From Rhodococcus sp. WMMA185 (GTDB lineage: Bacteria > Actinomycetota > Actinomycetes > Mycobacteriales > Mycobacteriaceae): 64,000 nt of DNA. The stretch spans positions 2,426,501 to 2,490,500 of the forward strand of contig NZ_CP017014.1 in the NCBI RefSeq assembly GCF_001767395.1, in the 5' to 3' direction. Shown here piece after piece: positions 44,618 through 56,977 of the stretch. Each line of letters opens with the position of its first letter. Position 1 is the stretch's first letter. A program made the position numbers and the translations under genes. The notes beneath the pieces were generated by a model. That model was not told the origin of the DNA and did no database searches. It saw only the letters and a program-made list of their open reading frames with translations.

Positions 44618-46690
44618 GTGCCGGAAAACCTCCCCAACGTCCCCGAACTGTTGCGCACGGCGGTGCGGTCGCTGGGCGGTGCCGAACGACCGCAGCAACT
44701 CACGATGGCGTCGGCTGTCGCGCATTCGATCGACACCGGCGAACATCTAGCGGTGCAGGCCGGCACTGGCACCGGAAAGTCCCTCGCCTACCTGGTGCCG
44801 AGCCTGCGGCACGCCGTCGAGTCGGGGAAGACGGTCATCGTCTCGACGGCCACCATCGCATTGCAGCGTCAGTTGATCGACCGCGATATGCCGCGGCTCG
44901 CGGAGGCGCTCGAGGACTCACTGGGTAGGAGGCCGCACTTCGCGATCTTGAAGGGTCGCAACAACTATCTCTGCATGAACAAGGTTCACGCCGGTTTGGC
45001 AGAAGAGCCGCCCGCAGACGAACTGTTCGATGCGTTCGCGGTCTCCCGGCTCGGCCGCGAGGTACAGCGCCTCACCGAGTGGTCCTCGGACACGGAATCC
45101 GGGGACCGCGACGACCTCGTGCCCGGAGTCAGCGACAGGGCGTGGCGTCAGGTCAGCGTCACTGCCCGGGAGTGCCTGGGCAAGTCCCGCTGCCCGGTCG
45201 GCGAGGACTGCTTCGCCGAGCGCGCCCGGACGGAGGCTTCGCAGGTCGATGTCGTGGTTACCAACCACGCACTGCTCGCCATCGACGCCATCACGGGGGC
45301 GACGATCCTTCCCCAACACGACGTCGTCGTCATCGATGAGGCGCACGAGCTGGTCGACCGAGTCACCAACGTCGCGACCGCGGAATTGGCCGCATCGACG
45401 ATCAGCGCCGCCGCACGGCGCTGCGCGAAACTCGTGGAGGAACAGGATGTGGACCGCCTCGAGGCAGCCGCGGAAGGCTGGGCCAGCCTACTCGAGGCGT
45501 TGCCGCCGCAGCGATGGGAGGTATTGCCGCACGGAGCCGCCCCCGCGCTCGCTGCTGTGCGCGATGCTGCATGGTCGCTGCGTATGGCCATCGGTCCGTC
45601 CCGACCCGGCATGGCACTGAGCGATCCTGAGGCTGCAGCGGCACGCAACACCGCACTCGCCGCGGTCGAGGAAGTCCACGACAGTGCCGTGCGCGTTCTC
45701 AGTGCTTTCGACGAGCCGGATCCGGCCAAGCGTCACGATGTCGTGTGGCTGTCGGCCGACGAGAACCGTGGATCGGTCCGTCGGGTCGTTCGGATGGCGC
45801 CCCTGTCGGTGGGCGGATTGCTGCGGTCGCGACTGTTCGCGGAATCGACCGTGGTTCTGACCTCCGCAACGCTGACGGTCGGCGGTGCCTTCGACGGCTT
45901 GGCGGTCAACTGGGGGCTTCCCGCCGAGTCCTCTGCTATCGATCCACCCGAAGCCCCCGCCGAGGCCCGCGCCGTGATGGCCACCGGGTACGAAGCTCCG
46001 TCGGACGCCGGCACCGTCAAATGGAACGCGCTGGACGTCGGGTCCCCCTTCGACCACGCCCGCGCCGGAATCATCTACATCGCGAAGCACCTTCCCCCAC
46101 CGGGTCGCGACGGTCTGGCCCCCGCTTACCTCGACGAGATCGCCGAACTCGTCGAGGCGGCAGGCGGGCGCACCCTCGGGTTGTTCTCGTCGATGCGGGC
46201 CGCCAAGGCGGCGTCCGAGGCGATGCGAGATCGCCTCGACACCCCGATCCTGTGCCAGGGCGACGATTCGACCGGCACCCTGGTGCGGACCTTCGCCGCC
46301 GACGAGTCGACGTCCCTGTTCGGAACACTCTCACTGTGGCAGGGTGTCGATGTGCCGGGCGCGTCCCTGAGCCTGGTGATCCTCGATCGAATTCCGTTCC
46401 CCCGCCCCGACGACCCACTGCTTGCTGCCAGGCAGAAGGCGGTCGACTCGCGCGGCGGCAACGGGTTCCTTTCCGTCGCAGCCAATCACGCCGCGCTATT
46501 GCTCGCGCAGGGGGTGGGGCGTCTACTGCGCAGCGCCGACGACAAGGGTGTGGTCGCCGTCCTCGATCCACGACTCGCGACAGCCCGCTACGCGGGCTAT
46601 CTGCGCGCCTCTCTGCCCCCGTTCTGGGAGACGTCCGATCCACAGGTGGTGCGCAAGGCACTCGGGCGGATCCGCGACTCACGACCCTGA
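44618..46690 (+). CDS. dinG: DinG-family ATP-dependent DNA helicase
   Basis: A 690-residue XPD-like iron-sulfur superfamily 2 helicase. Walker A AGTGTGKSLAYL (Lys54), Fe-S cysteines at about 119 (NNYLC) and 186-198 (RECLGKSRCPVGEDC), Walker B DEAH near 240, and the C-terminal LWQGVDVPG, RIPFPRPDDPL and QGVGRLLRS motifs. Probable role: unwinding R-loops and damaged forks. GTG start with TAACCT six bases upstream (44606-44611), nine bases after the pncA stop. Confidence 0.94.
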   Translation: MPENLPNVPELLRTAVRSLGGAERPQQLTMASAVAHSIDTGEHLAVQAGTGTGKSLAYLVPSLRHAVESGKTVIVSTATIALQRQLIDRDMPRLAEALEDSLGRRPHFAILKGRNNYLCMNKVHAGLAEEPPADELFDAFAVSRLGREVQRLTEWSSDTESGDRDDLVPGVSDRAWRQVSVTARECLGKSRCPVGEDCFAERARTEASQVDVVVTNHALLAIDAITGATILPQHDVVVIDEAHELVDRVTNVATAELAASTISAAARRCAKLVEEQDVDRLEAAAEGWASLLEALPPQRWEVLPHGAAPALAAVRDAAWSLRMAIGPSRPGMALSDPEAAAARNTALAAVEEVHDSAVRVLSAFDEPDPAKRHDVVWLSADENRGSVRRVVRMAPLSVGGLLRSRLFAESTVVLTSATLTVGGAFDGLAVNWGLPAESSAIDPPEAPAEARAVMATGYEAPSDAGTVKWNALDVGSPFDHARAGIIYIAKHLPPPGRDGLAPAYLDEIAELVEAAGGRTLGLFSSMRAAKAASEAMRDRLDTPILCQGDDSTGTLVRTFAADESTSLFGTLSLWQGVDVPGASLSLVILDRIPFPRPDDPLLAARQKAVDSRGGNGFLSVAANHAALLLAQGVGRLLRSADDKGVVAVLDPRLATARYAGYLRASLPPFWETSDPQVVRKALGRIRDSRP

Positions 46691-46725
46691 GAGCCCGCAA
46701 CGCCGTTCGCCACGACTGCGCGCGA

Positions 46726-49326
46726 TCAGAACGTCGGCGCCACGACCAGACCCAGTTCCGAAGGGTCGACGAGAAGCGGGTGCCGTGGAAGCACCCGCAC
46801 GGTGTACCCGACCGAACCGGACAGTGGGAGAGCCGTATCGGCGACGAACAGTTCTCCCGATTCGTCCGATCCGGCGTGCGCCATGTCCACGGTGACGACG
46901 TCGGTGAGTTCGTCGTTCTCGTCGACCCGGCCGAGCACGGCCTGCACGGTGACATCGGAAAGTGTCAGATCGCCGAGCCCGATTCGGGCACGAAGCACCA
47001 AGGTCGCCCCGATCACTGGAGTATCGGGCAAACCCGCACCGTCGACCTGCAGCACGGAGATTGACGGCCACCCGGCTTCGACGCGCCGACGGAACTCCGC
47101 CAGCTCGCGGGCACCTGCGAAATCGTCGGCCACCACCGCGCGAGACGATTCGGCGGCGGGCGCGTAGTACTGAACGGCGTAGTCCCGCACCATCCGCGAC
47201 GCGAGTACTTTCGGGCCGAGGTTCTGCAGCGTGCGTCGCACCATCTCGACCCAGCGAACGGGCAGGCCGTCGTCGTTGAAGTCGTAGAACCGGGGCAGAA
47301 CGGACCGTTCGAGCAGTTCATACAGGGCGCTCGCCTCGAGGTCGTCGCGGCGAGTCTCGTCGGCCACACCGTCGGCGGTCGGGATGGCCCAGCCGTTCTC
47401 ACCATCGAACATCTCGTCCCACCACCCGTCGCGAATCGACAGGTTGAGACCGCCGTTGAGAGCGGACTTCATGCCCGACGTGCCGCACGCCTCTAGCGGG
47501 CGCAGCGGATTGTTGAGCCACACATCGCAGCCCCAGTACAGGTACCGGGCCATCGACATGTCGTAATCCGGGAGGAAGACGATCCGGTGCCGGACATCCG
47601 CGTCGTCGGCAAAACGAACGATCTGCTGGATCAGTGCCTTGCCGCCGTCGTCGGCGGGGTGACTCTTACCGGCCACCACAAGTTGCATCGGACGATCCTC
47701 GTCGAGCAGCAGTGCCCGCAGCCGCTCCGGGTCGCGCAGCATCAGCGTGAGGCGCTTGTACGTGGGAACCCGGCGTGCGAATCCGACGGTCAGGATCCGA
47801 GGGTCGAACACCTCGTCCGTCCAGCTCAGCTCTGCGGCGGTCGCGCCGCGCTCGATCCACGACGCCCGCACACGCCGGCGCACCTCTGCCACCAACTTGG
47901 CGCGCAGCGCGTTGCGGGTAGACCACAGTTCTTGCGCGGAGAGGTCCTGCAGGCGCTCCCATCCGCGGGCTTCCTCGATCAGTTGTGGGCCGACGACTCG
48001 GGTGGCGAGGTCGATCCATTCCGGTGCAGCCCACGTGGGCGCATGCACACCGTTGGTCACCGATCCGATCGGAACCTCATCGGCATCGAATCCCGCCCAC
48101 AGCGGCTGAAACATGGCCCGGCTGACACTCCCGTGCAGCTTGGACACGCCGTTTGCGCGCTGACCGAGCCGCAGGCCCATGCTTGCCATGTTGAACACTG
48201 ACGGATCCGACTCGCGGCCGAGGGCGAGGATCCGGTCCGTCGTCAGCCCCGGAAGAAGCGAAGAGTCGTTCTGCCCGTTGTCACCGCCGAAATGGTGTCG
48301 CACGAGATCGATCGGAAAACGGTCTATTCCGGCGGGAACGGGGGTGTGCGTGGTGAAGACCGTACCGGCGCGGACCACGGCCAGAGCTTCGTCGAACTCG
48401 AGTCCCTCCGCAGTCACCAGTTCCCGGATCCGCTCGATGCCGAGGAAACCGGCGTGTCCCTCGTTCGTGTGGAACACAGCGGGATCGGGCAGCCCGTGGG
48501 TGTGTGTGTAGGCCCGTACGGCGCGGACACCACCGATACCTGCGAGGATCTCCTGCTTGATCCTGTGATCCTGGTCGCCGCCGTAGAGGCGATCGGTGAC
48601 GCCCCTCAGCTCGGCGTCGTTCTCGGCGATGTCGGAGTCGAGCAGCAGAAGCGGGATGCGCCCCACGTGGGCGATCCACACCTGGGCGCGCAGCACCCGG
48701 TTACCCGGTAGTGCGACATGGATCAGAACAGGCGCACCGCCGGTCGAGTCCGGCCCGGATTCGGTGAGTAGGCGCAGCGGCAGCCCCTGCGGATCGTACG
48801 GGGGATAATGTTCGACCTGCCAGCCGTCCGCCGACAGCGACTGCCGAAAGTAGCCCGAGCGGTAGAGCAGACCGACACCGATCAGAGGCAGCCCCAGATC
48901 CGAGGCTGCCTTCAGATGGTCTCCGGCGAGAATTCCCAGACCGCCGGAGTAGTTGGGCAAAACCTCACTGACCCCGAATTCCATTGAGAAATAGGCGATC
49001 CCACCGCCCAACGAGACTCCCCTGCGTTGCTGGTTCTGGTACCAGCGCGGCCGGGTGAGGTAGTCGTCGAGATCAGCGGCCGCGGCGTCGAGATGGGCGA
49101 GGAAGCGCTTGTCGCCGGCCAGCTCGTCCAGCCTGGACGGCTCGACCTCTCCCAGCATTCTGACCGGATCGAACTCCACCTGCCCCCACAGGTCCTCATC
49201 GAGCAGTGAGAACAACTCCCGAGTGGGCGCATGCCACGACCATCGCAGATTGGTGGACAGCGGACCCAGTGCCGCCAGCCGTTCCGGAAGATGGGCTCGC
49301 ACGGTGAATCGACGCAAGGCTTTCAC
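46726..49326 (-). CDS. glgP: Alpha-glucan (maltodextrin) phosphorylase
   Basis: An 866-residue PLP enzyme that degrades or, with GlgE, helps shape alpha-glucan. EACGTSGMKSALNGGLNLS holds the PLP lysine (Lys620), and AYFSMEFGVSEVLPNYSGGL and HTNEGHAGFLGIERI are hallmarks of the shorter GT35 family lacking the full N-terminal regulatory region. GTG at 49326 (VKALRRFTVRAHLP) is chosen by family length; the frame is open further upstream without conserved sequence. Divergent from glgE across 158 bases. Confidence 0.94.
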   Translation of the reverse strand: MKALRRFTVRAHLPERLAALGPLSTNLRWSWHAPTRELFSLLDEDLWGQVEFDPVRMLGEVEPSRLDELAGDKRFLAHLDAAAADLDDYLTRPRWYQNQQRRGVSLGGGIAYFSMEFGVSEVLPNYSGGLGILAGDHLKAASDLGLPLIGVGLLYRSGYFRQSLSADGWQVEHYPPYDPQGLPLRLLTESGPDSTGGAPVLIHVALPGNRVLRAQVWIAHVGRIPLLLLDSDIAENDAELRGVTDRLYGGDQDHRIKQEILAGIGGVRAVRAYTHTHGLPDPAVFHTNEGHAGFLGIERIRELVTAEGLEFDEALAVVRAGTVFTTHTPVPAGIDRFPIDLVRHHFGGDNGQNDSSLLPGLTTDRILALGRESDPSVFNMASMGLRLGQRANGVSKLHGSVSRAMFQPLWAGFDADEVPIGSVTNGVHAPTWAAPEWIDLATRVVGPQLIEEARGWERLQDLSAQELWSTRNALRAKLVAEVRRRVRASWIERGATAAELSWTDEVFDPRILTVGFARRVPTYKRLTLMLRDPERLRALLLDEDRPMQLVVAGKSHPADDGGKALIQQIVRFADDADVRHRIVFLPDYDMSMARYLYWGCDVWLNNPLRPLEACGTSGMKSALNGGLNLSIRDGWWDEMFDGENGWAIPTADGVADETRRDDLEASALYELLERSVLPRFYDFNDDGLPVRWVEMVRRTLQNLGPKVLASRMVRDYAVQYYAPAAESSRAVVADDFAGARELAEFRRRVEAGWPSISVLQVDGAGLPDTPVIGATLVLRARIGLGDLTLSDVTVQAVLGRVDENDELTDVVTVDMAHAGSDESGELFVADTALPLSGSVGYTVRVLPRHPLLVDPSELGLVVAPTF

Positions 49327-49484
49327 CTCGCGAACGATAACGCAGAATGCGCGTCGCTGCGATTGGTCCACCGGTCGCCGCGCGATCTGGCGATACCGAC
49401 AGGAAGCCAGGCACTCGATTACGGTTGAACCGGCGGCCCGTGCAGGAGCTGCCGGCAACTTCCGGCGATGGAACGGAGCCCAGC

Positions 49485-51503
<2,019 letters not shown>

Positions 51504-53702
51504 GTGACCGTCGACCCGCCCGCCGCACTCGCTCCCGACGCCGCCGACCTCAATCTGCTGGCCGCGGGAGTTCACTACGATCCGCATTCGATCCTGGGTG
51601 CACACCCAGGTCCGGGCGGCACGGTGATCCGCGCCCTGCGCCCTCACGCCGAGTCCGTCGAAGTCGTTATTCGGGGAACCACCTTCTCGATGGAGCACAT
51701 TGCACACGGCGTGTGGGGAACTGTCGTGCCCGAGGAGAATCCGGCGGACTATCGACTGTCAACGACTTGGCCGGACGGTCACAACGAAGTTTCGGCGGAC
51801 GGATACCGATTCCTGCCGACCCTCGGCGAGCTCGACCTGCATCTGTTCGGTGAAGGCAGGCACGAACGACTGTGGGAGATCCTCGGCGCACACCTCCGGA
51901 ACTATGAGACTCCCGATGGAACTGTCTCCGGAACCTCCTTCGCCGTCTGGGCTCCCGCAGCGCGCGGCGTGAGTGTGATCGGCGACTTCGATGCGTGGGG
52001 CGGACAGCGGTTCCCGATGCGTGCACTCGGCTCGAGCGGTGTCTGGGAATTGTTCATCCCCGGCATCGGGGTGGGAGCGGTGTACAAGTTCCAGGTCCAC
52101 GGCCCGGACGGCAGCGTGTGCGACAAGGCCGATCCGATGGCGTTCGCAACCGAGGTGCCGCCCGCCACCGCATCGCGGGTGTCGGCCAGTACCTACCAGT
52201 GGCAGGACGACTCGTGGCTCGAGCAGCGCGCGGCCACCGAGCCTTCGCAATCCCCCATGAGCGTCTACGAGGTCCATCTCGGATCGTGGCGCCCCGGCCT
52301 GAACTACCGAGAACTGGCCGAACAACTCGCCGCTCACGTCTCCGGGTCGGGATTCACCCATGTCGAGCTGCTTCCCGTCGCCGAGCATCCGTTCGGTGGA
52401 TCGTGGGGGTACCAGGTCACCTCGTACTACGCGCCAACCTCGCGATTCGGTTCCCCCGACGATTTCCGGTGGTTCGTCGACCATCTGCACGCGGCCGGGA
52501 TCGGAGTGATCGTCGACTGGGTGCCCGCCCATTTCCCCAAAGACGACTGGGCACTCGCCCGTTTCGACGGCACCCCGCTGTACGAGCACAGCGACCCGCA
52601 GCGGGGCGAGCAACTCGACTGGGGAACCTACATATTCGATTTCGGCCGCCGGGAAGTACGCAACTTCCTTGTGGCCAACGCCCTGTTCTGGATCGACGAG
52701 TTCCACGTCGACGGTCTGCGCGTCGATGCGGTCGCCTCGATGCTGTATCTCGACTACTCCCGACCGGATGGCGGTTGGACCCCCAACATCCACGGCGGGC
52801 GGGAGAATCTCGAGGCGGTGGCGTTCCTCCAGGAGATGAATGCCACCGTGCACAAACAGCACCGCGGGGTGGTCACCATCGCCGAGGAGTCGACGGCCTG
52901 GCCAGGGGTCACCCGCGACACCATCGTCGGCGGTCTCGGGTTCAGCATGAAGTGGAACATGGGGTGGATGCACGACACTCTCGGCTACCTCGCCCACGAC
53001 CCTGTCCACCGCAGCTACCACCATCACGAGATCACGTTCTCGCTGATGTACGCGTGGAGCGAGAACTACCTGTTGCCCATCAGCCATGACGAGGTGGTTC
53101 ACGGCAAGGGCACGCTGTGGACGCGGATGCCCGGAAACGACTACACGAAGGCGGCAGGAGTCCGCTCCCTGTTGGCGTACATGTGGTCGCACCCCGGCAA
53201 GCAACTTCTGTTCATGGGTCAGGAATTCGGACAGATCAGAGAGTGGTCCGAGGAGCGCGGACTCGATTGGAATCAACTGGACGACCCCCATAGCGGGGCC
53301 CTCCATCGTGGGCTGCTCCGACTGGTCGGTGACCTCAACGCCACCTACCTCGAGCACCCGGCCCTGTGGACCCTCGACACGTCGCCGGGCGGGTATTCCT
53401 GGATCGACGCCAACGACACCGCGAACAACGTATTGAGTTTCCTGCGCTACGGCACGGACGGGTCTATCGTGGCGTGCCTGTTCAATTTCTCGGGTTCCCC
53501 GCACTCGAATTACCGTGTGGGCCTGCCGGAACCCGGCAGATGGCGTGAGATCCTCAATACCGACGCGGAGATCTATGCCGGGTCTGGTTGGGGAAATCTC
53601 GGTGCGGTGACGGCAACGTCGCAGTCGTGGCACGGTCGCCCCGCTTCGGCAGAAGTGGCGCTGCCCGCCAACGGCGCGATCTGGATGAGTCTGGAGCGCT
53701 GA
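51504..53702 (+). CDS. glgB: 1,4-alpha-glucan branching enzyme
   Basis: A 732-residue GH13_9 enzyme adding alpha-1,6 branches. Two N-terminal carbohydrate-binding modules ([14 protein letters not shown]; then [20 protein letters not shown]) precede the catalytic barrel: [18 protein letters not shown], nucleophile Asp408 in [16 protein letters not shown] and acid Glu461 in [12 protein letters not shown], with [15 protein letters not shown]. Full length for the family. GTG start abuts the glgE stop. Confidence 0.96.
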   Translation: MTVDPPAALAPDAADLNLLAAGVHYDPHSILGAHPGPGGTVIRALRPHAESVEVVIRGTTFSMEHIAHGVWGTVVPEENPADYRLSTTWPDGHNEVSADGYRFLPTLGELDLHLFGEGRHERLWEILGAHLRNYETPDGTVSGTSFAVWAPAARGVSVIGDFDAWGGQRFPMRALGSSGVWELFIPGIGVGAVYKFQVHGPDGSVCDKADPMAFATEVPPATASRVSASTYQWQDDSWLEQRAATEPSQSPMSVYEVHLGSWRPGLNYRELAEQLAAHVSGSGFTHVELLPVAEHPFGGSWGYQVTSYYAPTSRFGSPDDFRWFVDHLHAAGIGVIVDWVPAHFPKDDWALARFDGTPLYEHSDPQRGEQLDWGTYIFDFGRREVRNFLVANALFWIDEFHVDGLRVDAVASMLYLDYSRPDGGWTPNIHGGRENLEAVAFLQEMNATVHKQHRGVVTIAEESTAWPGVTRDTIVGGLGFSMKWNMGWMHDTLGYLAHDPVHRSYHHHEITFSLMYAWSENYLLPISHDEVVHGKGTLWTRMPGNDYTKAAGVRSLLAYMWSHPGKQLLFMGQEFGQIREWSEERGLDWNQLDDPHSGALHRGLLRLVGDLNATYLEHPALWTLDTSPGGYSWIDANDTANNVLSFLRYGTDGSIVACLFNFSGSPHSNYRVGLPEPGRWREILNTDAEIYAGSGWGNLGAVTATSQSWHGRPASAEVALPANGAIWMSLER

Positions 53703-53718
53703 TGAGGGGGCGGGGGTT

Positions 53719-55170
53719 ATGACCAGATGCCGGCTGCGAACTGCGGGTGTGGGCGTTCTCGCTTCGGCCGCGGTCGCCGTTTCGGGGTGCACCCTGTCGA
53801 TCGACGGCGAGGCTAGGTCCACCTATGACGACCCGTACAAGGTAGCGGGGTTGGATGTCACTTCGGGGCCCAGTGGCGCCCGGAAGGGGGTGCCCGACGC
53901 CGACCTTCCCGTTACCGGCACCGACGGCGGCGAGATCGACCGCATAGTCGCGAATGCGGTCAGCGACATCGAAGACTATTGGCGTACCGAGTTTCCCGCG
54001 CTGTTCGGGCGCGACTTCGAACCGATCACGGAACTTATCTCATGGGATCCCCGCGACTCCGACGGCCCACGCTTCTGCGGGGACAGCACCGAGGACGTCG
54101 TCAATGCCGGCTATTGCAGCCTCGACCACACGATCGGCTGGGACCGGGCGCTACTTGTGCCGGAGGTCGCCGAGAAGTTCGGCACCGTGGCAGCCGTCTC
54201 GGTGTTGGCACACGAGTACGGGCACGCTGTACAGACGAAAGCCGGTATCGCCGACGCTGACACCACCGGCGGCATCGTGCGGGAACAGCAGGCCGACTGT
54301 TTCGCGGGCGCCTTCATGCGGCACATTGCGGAAGGCAAGTCGCCGCATTTCACGCTCAACACCTCGGATGGCCTGAACAAAGTGCTGGCGGCGGCGGTGG
54401 CTATCGGAGACACCGATCCCAACGATCCGGAAAACGTACACGGCTCGCCGTTCGAACGCGTCACCGCCACGCAGATCGGGTTCACAGACGGGCCGCCGTC
54501 GTGCATTCGTATCGACGAGAGCGAGATCGACGCACGCCGCGCGGATCTACCGCAGCGATTCACCGACGCATACGACGACGGCGAACTTGCCGTCACCGAG
54601 GAGTCGATCGAGGCCTTCTTCACCTCGTTCCAACGGATCTTCGATCTGAGCGAGCAGCCCGAACTCGACCTAGGCGGCGCCGACCTCGGCTGCGAGGATG
54701 CGGTCGTTACCGAACCGGTGTCGTACTGCCCTGCCACCAACACGATCGGGGTCAGTGTCGACCAACTCGCTCAGCGCGGCGCGCAACCCTACCCGAGTAG
54801 AACTGAACTCTTCCAGGCCACCCGCACCGGCGACTACAACGCATACCTCCTGCTCGCTTCCCGGTACACCCTCGCGTTGCAAAGAGATCGCGGCGACGAC
54901 CTTCGCTCACCACAGACCGCTCTGCGGGCCGCCTGCCTGTCCGGCGTCATTACCGCCGCGCTCAGCCCGGACAACCCCGCCACACCGGACGGCGGCGGGG
55001 TGTGGCTTTCCCCTGGCGACCTCGACGAAGCCGTCTCGGGACTACTTACCGACGGCTTGGCAGCCAGCGACGTCGACGGCAGGACCGTACCAAGCGGGTT
55101 CTCCCGCATCGATGCATTCCGAACTGGAGTTCTCGGTAACGAGCAGAGCTGCGAGAGCCGCTACCGCTAA
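53719..55170 (+). CDS. Putative zinc metallopeptidase lipoprotein (YpfJ-like)
   Basis: A 483-residue exported protein. Lipobox VSGC (Cys24) follows a signal peptide. About residues 75-300 resemble the neutral zinc metallopeptidase (YpfJ, PF04228-type) family: CSLDHTIGWDRALLVP, then the metal motif LAHEYGHAVQTKAG (HEYGH) and REQQADCFAGAF as third ligand region. The C-terminal part is unassigned and contains several cysteines. Substrate unknown; location after glgB may reflect envelope glucan metabolism but could be chance. Confidence 0.85.
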   Translation: MTRCRLRTAGVGVLASAAVAVSGCTLSIDGEARSTYDDPYKVAGLDVTSGPSGARKGVPDADLPVTGTDGGEIDRIVANAVSDIEDYWRTEFPALFGRDFEPITELISWDPRDSDGPRFCGDSTEDVVNAGYCSLDHTIGWDRALLVPEVAEKFGTVAAVSVLAHEYGHAVQTKAGIADADTTGGIVREQQADCFAGAFMRHIAEGKSPHFTLNTSDGLNKVLAAAVAIGDTDPNDPENVHGSPFERVTATQIGFTDGPPSCIRIDESEIDARRADLPQRFTDAYDDGELAVTEESIEAFFTSFQRIFDLSEQPELDLGGADLGCEDAVVTEPVSYCPATNTIGVSVDQLAQRGAQPYPSRTELFQATRTGDYNAYLLLASRYTLALQRDRGDDLRSPQTALRAACLSGVITAALSPDNPATPDGGGVWLSPGDLDEAVSGLLTDGLAASDVDGRTVPSGFSRIDAFRTGVLGNEQSCESRYR

Positions 55171-55292
55171 CCCTCAGTCACCATCCTCGACCATCAGGCA
55201 TATGGTGCCGTACACGTGCTGAATCCCGCATAGTGAGAATCTATTCGTCAAGCTGGAATTTCTTGCCGATAGTGGATTGGGTGGCTCAGCAA

Positions 55293-56291
55293 ATGCCCGG
55301 CACATCGCCGCCGCGTCTGATCGCCCTCGACTGGGGGACGTCGTCGCTGCGCGCGTGGCTCCTCGGCGACGACGGCCGCATACTGGCCGTCCGCCGACGG
55401 GAATTCGGGGTACTCGGCGTCACCGGCGACGACCCCGGATCACCGGCCCGCGACTACGAGATCGCATTCGACCTGGCGTGCGGGAATTGGCTCGATGCCA
55501 ATCCTGATCTCCCTGCCATCGCCTGCGGCATGGTCGGCAGCGCTCAAGGCTGGCGCGAAGCCTGCTATCTCACAATCCCCACCGATCTCGACATCGGCGC
55601 GGCGGACCTGACCGTAGTGCCCCACTCGCGCGGAGTAGTACACCTCGTACCCGGTCTTCGGGTTGCTTCCGCCACCGGCCGTGCGGTGGCAGGCGACGTC
55701 ATGCGTGGTGAAGAGACGCAGATCATCGGGGTACTGGGCCTGCTGCCCCCGACCGAGCACCCCGTGACCATCGTCCTGCCGGGAACCCACAGCAAGTGGA
55801 CACGAGTCGAAGACCACAAGATCGCCTCGTTCGTCACGTCGATGACGGGAGAGGTCTACGGCCTGATGATGAAACACAGCATCCTCGGTCGCACGGCGGC
55901 CGCTGGAATCCGCGACGACGCCGCGTTCGAACGAGGACTCGCTGCGGGAGGATCGCTCCCGTCTCATGGATTGCTCGCAGAACTGTTCGGGGCACGGGTT
56001 CTCGTGCTCGACGGGCTACTCGATCCAGCCTCGGTCCCCGACTACGTCTCTGGAGTGATCATCGGCGACGAAATCCGGCATCTGTTGCCGGAATATGCCC
56101 CCGACAACCGAATCCTGTTGTGCGGAAACACCGATCTCTGCAGACGCTATGCCCAGGGCCTGCGCCCTCACGGTGTGGTCACCGAGACCGTCGCCGAGGA
56201 AGCTGCGGCAGCCGGGTTGTGGCATGTTGCCGTCACCGCGGGACTGGTCCGGCCGACACCAGGCGCGATCCCCGGGAAGGGGACGCCATGA
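55293..56291 (+). CDS. dgoK: 2-dehydro-3-deoxygalactonokinase
   Basis: A 332-residue kinase phosphorylating 2-keto-3-deoxygalactonate. LIALDWGTSSLRAWLL is the phosphate 1 loop of the DgoK family, GMVGSAQGWREA and IVLPGTHSKWTRVE are strongly conserved, and LLCGNTDLCRRYAQGL is the C-terminal element. ATG at 55293 follows GGTGG; GTG codons at 55281 and 55233 are alternatives. Its stop overlaps the aldolase start (ATGA). First gene of the D-galactonate operon; no regulator is adjacent. Confidence 0.93.
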   Translation: MPGTSPPRLIALDWGTSSLRAWLLGDDGRILAVRRREFGVLGVTGDDPGSPARDYEIAFDLACGNWLDANPDLPAIACGMVGSAQGWREACYLTIPTDLDIGAADLTVVPHSRGVVHLVPGLRVASATGRAVAGDVMRGEETQIIGVLGLLPPTEHPVTIVLPGTHSKWTRVEDHKIASFVTSMTGEVYGLMMKHSILGRTAAAGIRDDAAFERGLAAGGSLPSHGLLAELFGARVLVLDGLLDPASVPDYVSGVIIGDEIRHLLPEYAPDNRILLCGNTDLCRRYAQGLRPHGVVTETVAEEAAAAGLWHVAVTAGLVRPTPGAIPGKGTP

Positions 56292-56920
56292 GCGCCCGCT
56301 CGACTGCAACACCAACCGGGTTGATCGCGATCTTGCGCGGGATCACCCCCGAGGAGATTGTCGCGGTCGGTTCCGCTCTCGTCGATGCGGGATTCACCGC
56401 AATAGAAGTCCCGCTGAACTCTCCCGAACCGTTCGAATCGATCGAACGGCTGGCAAAGTCCCTGGGTGACGTATGCGTCGTCGGCGCAGGGACCGTACTC
56501 AGTGTCGACGACGTGGCCCGGGCCGAAGAAGCCGGCTCGAAGATCATCGTGTCTCCCAACACCGATAGCGATGTCATCGGCGCTGCCGTCGCTCGGAACC
56601 TTCACCCCTATCCGGGTGCGGCCACACCTACCGAAGCGTTTCGCGCCGTCGCTGCGGGTGCGCGCAGCATCAAGCTCTTCCCTGCCGGGTCCATCGGGAC
56701 GGCGGGGATGAACGCGTGGCAGGCCGTCCTGCCCGTCGACGTCGAACTCCTTCCCGTCGGCGGCGTCGACCGAACCAATCTGGCCGCCTGGGCCGCCGCA
56801 GGCGCGAGAGGCGCAGGCCTCGGATCGTGCTTGTACCGACCCGGGGACAGTGCCGACACAGTCCACGCTCGCGCCGTCGACCTCATCACTATCTGGTCGG
56901 CTTCGGCCGAATCCGCCTGA
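56288..56920 (+). CDS. dgoA: 2-dehydro-3-deoxy-6-phosphogalactonate aldolase
   Basis: A 210-residue class I aldolase of the KDPG/KDPGal family yielding pyruvate and glyceraldehyde 3-phosphate. GLIAILRGITPEEI holds the proton-relay Glu region (EVPLNSPEPFESI) and SIKLFPAGSIG the Schiff-base lysine; PVGGVDRTNLAAW binds phosphate. LNSP in place of the KDPG-type TxRT favours the galacto isomer. Coupled to dgoK by a four-base overlap; 57 bases before dgoD. Confidence 0.93.
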   Translation: MSARSTATPTGLIAILRGITPEEIVAVGSALVDAGFTAIEVPLNSPEPFESIERLAKSLGDVCVVGAGTVLSVDDVARAEEAGSKIIVSPNTDSDVIGAAVARNLHPYPGAATPTEAFRAVAAGARSIKLFPAGSIGTAGMNAWQAVLPVDVELLPVGGVDRTNLAAWAAAGARGAGLGSCLYRPGDSADTVHARAVDLITIWSASAESA

Positions 56921-56977
56921 AACGACCCCGCACACCACCACCGGGGCCACCGGCCTCGCCCCGCTACCGGAGGACCG

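Noticed and set aside
51759..53822. 687-codon frame antisense to glgB
   Set aside because: Shadow of a strongly conserved branching enzyme; no domain or start signal.
55171..55232. Short inverted repeats (GGCA/TGCC, CATATG) before dgoK as an operator
   Set aside because: Arms of only four to six bases are expected by chance; no adjacent regulator supports it.
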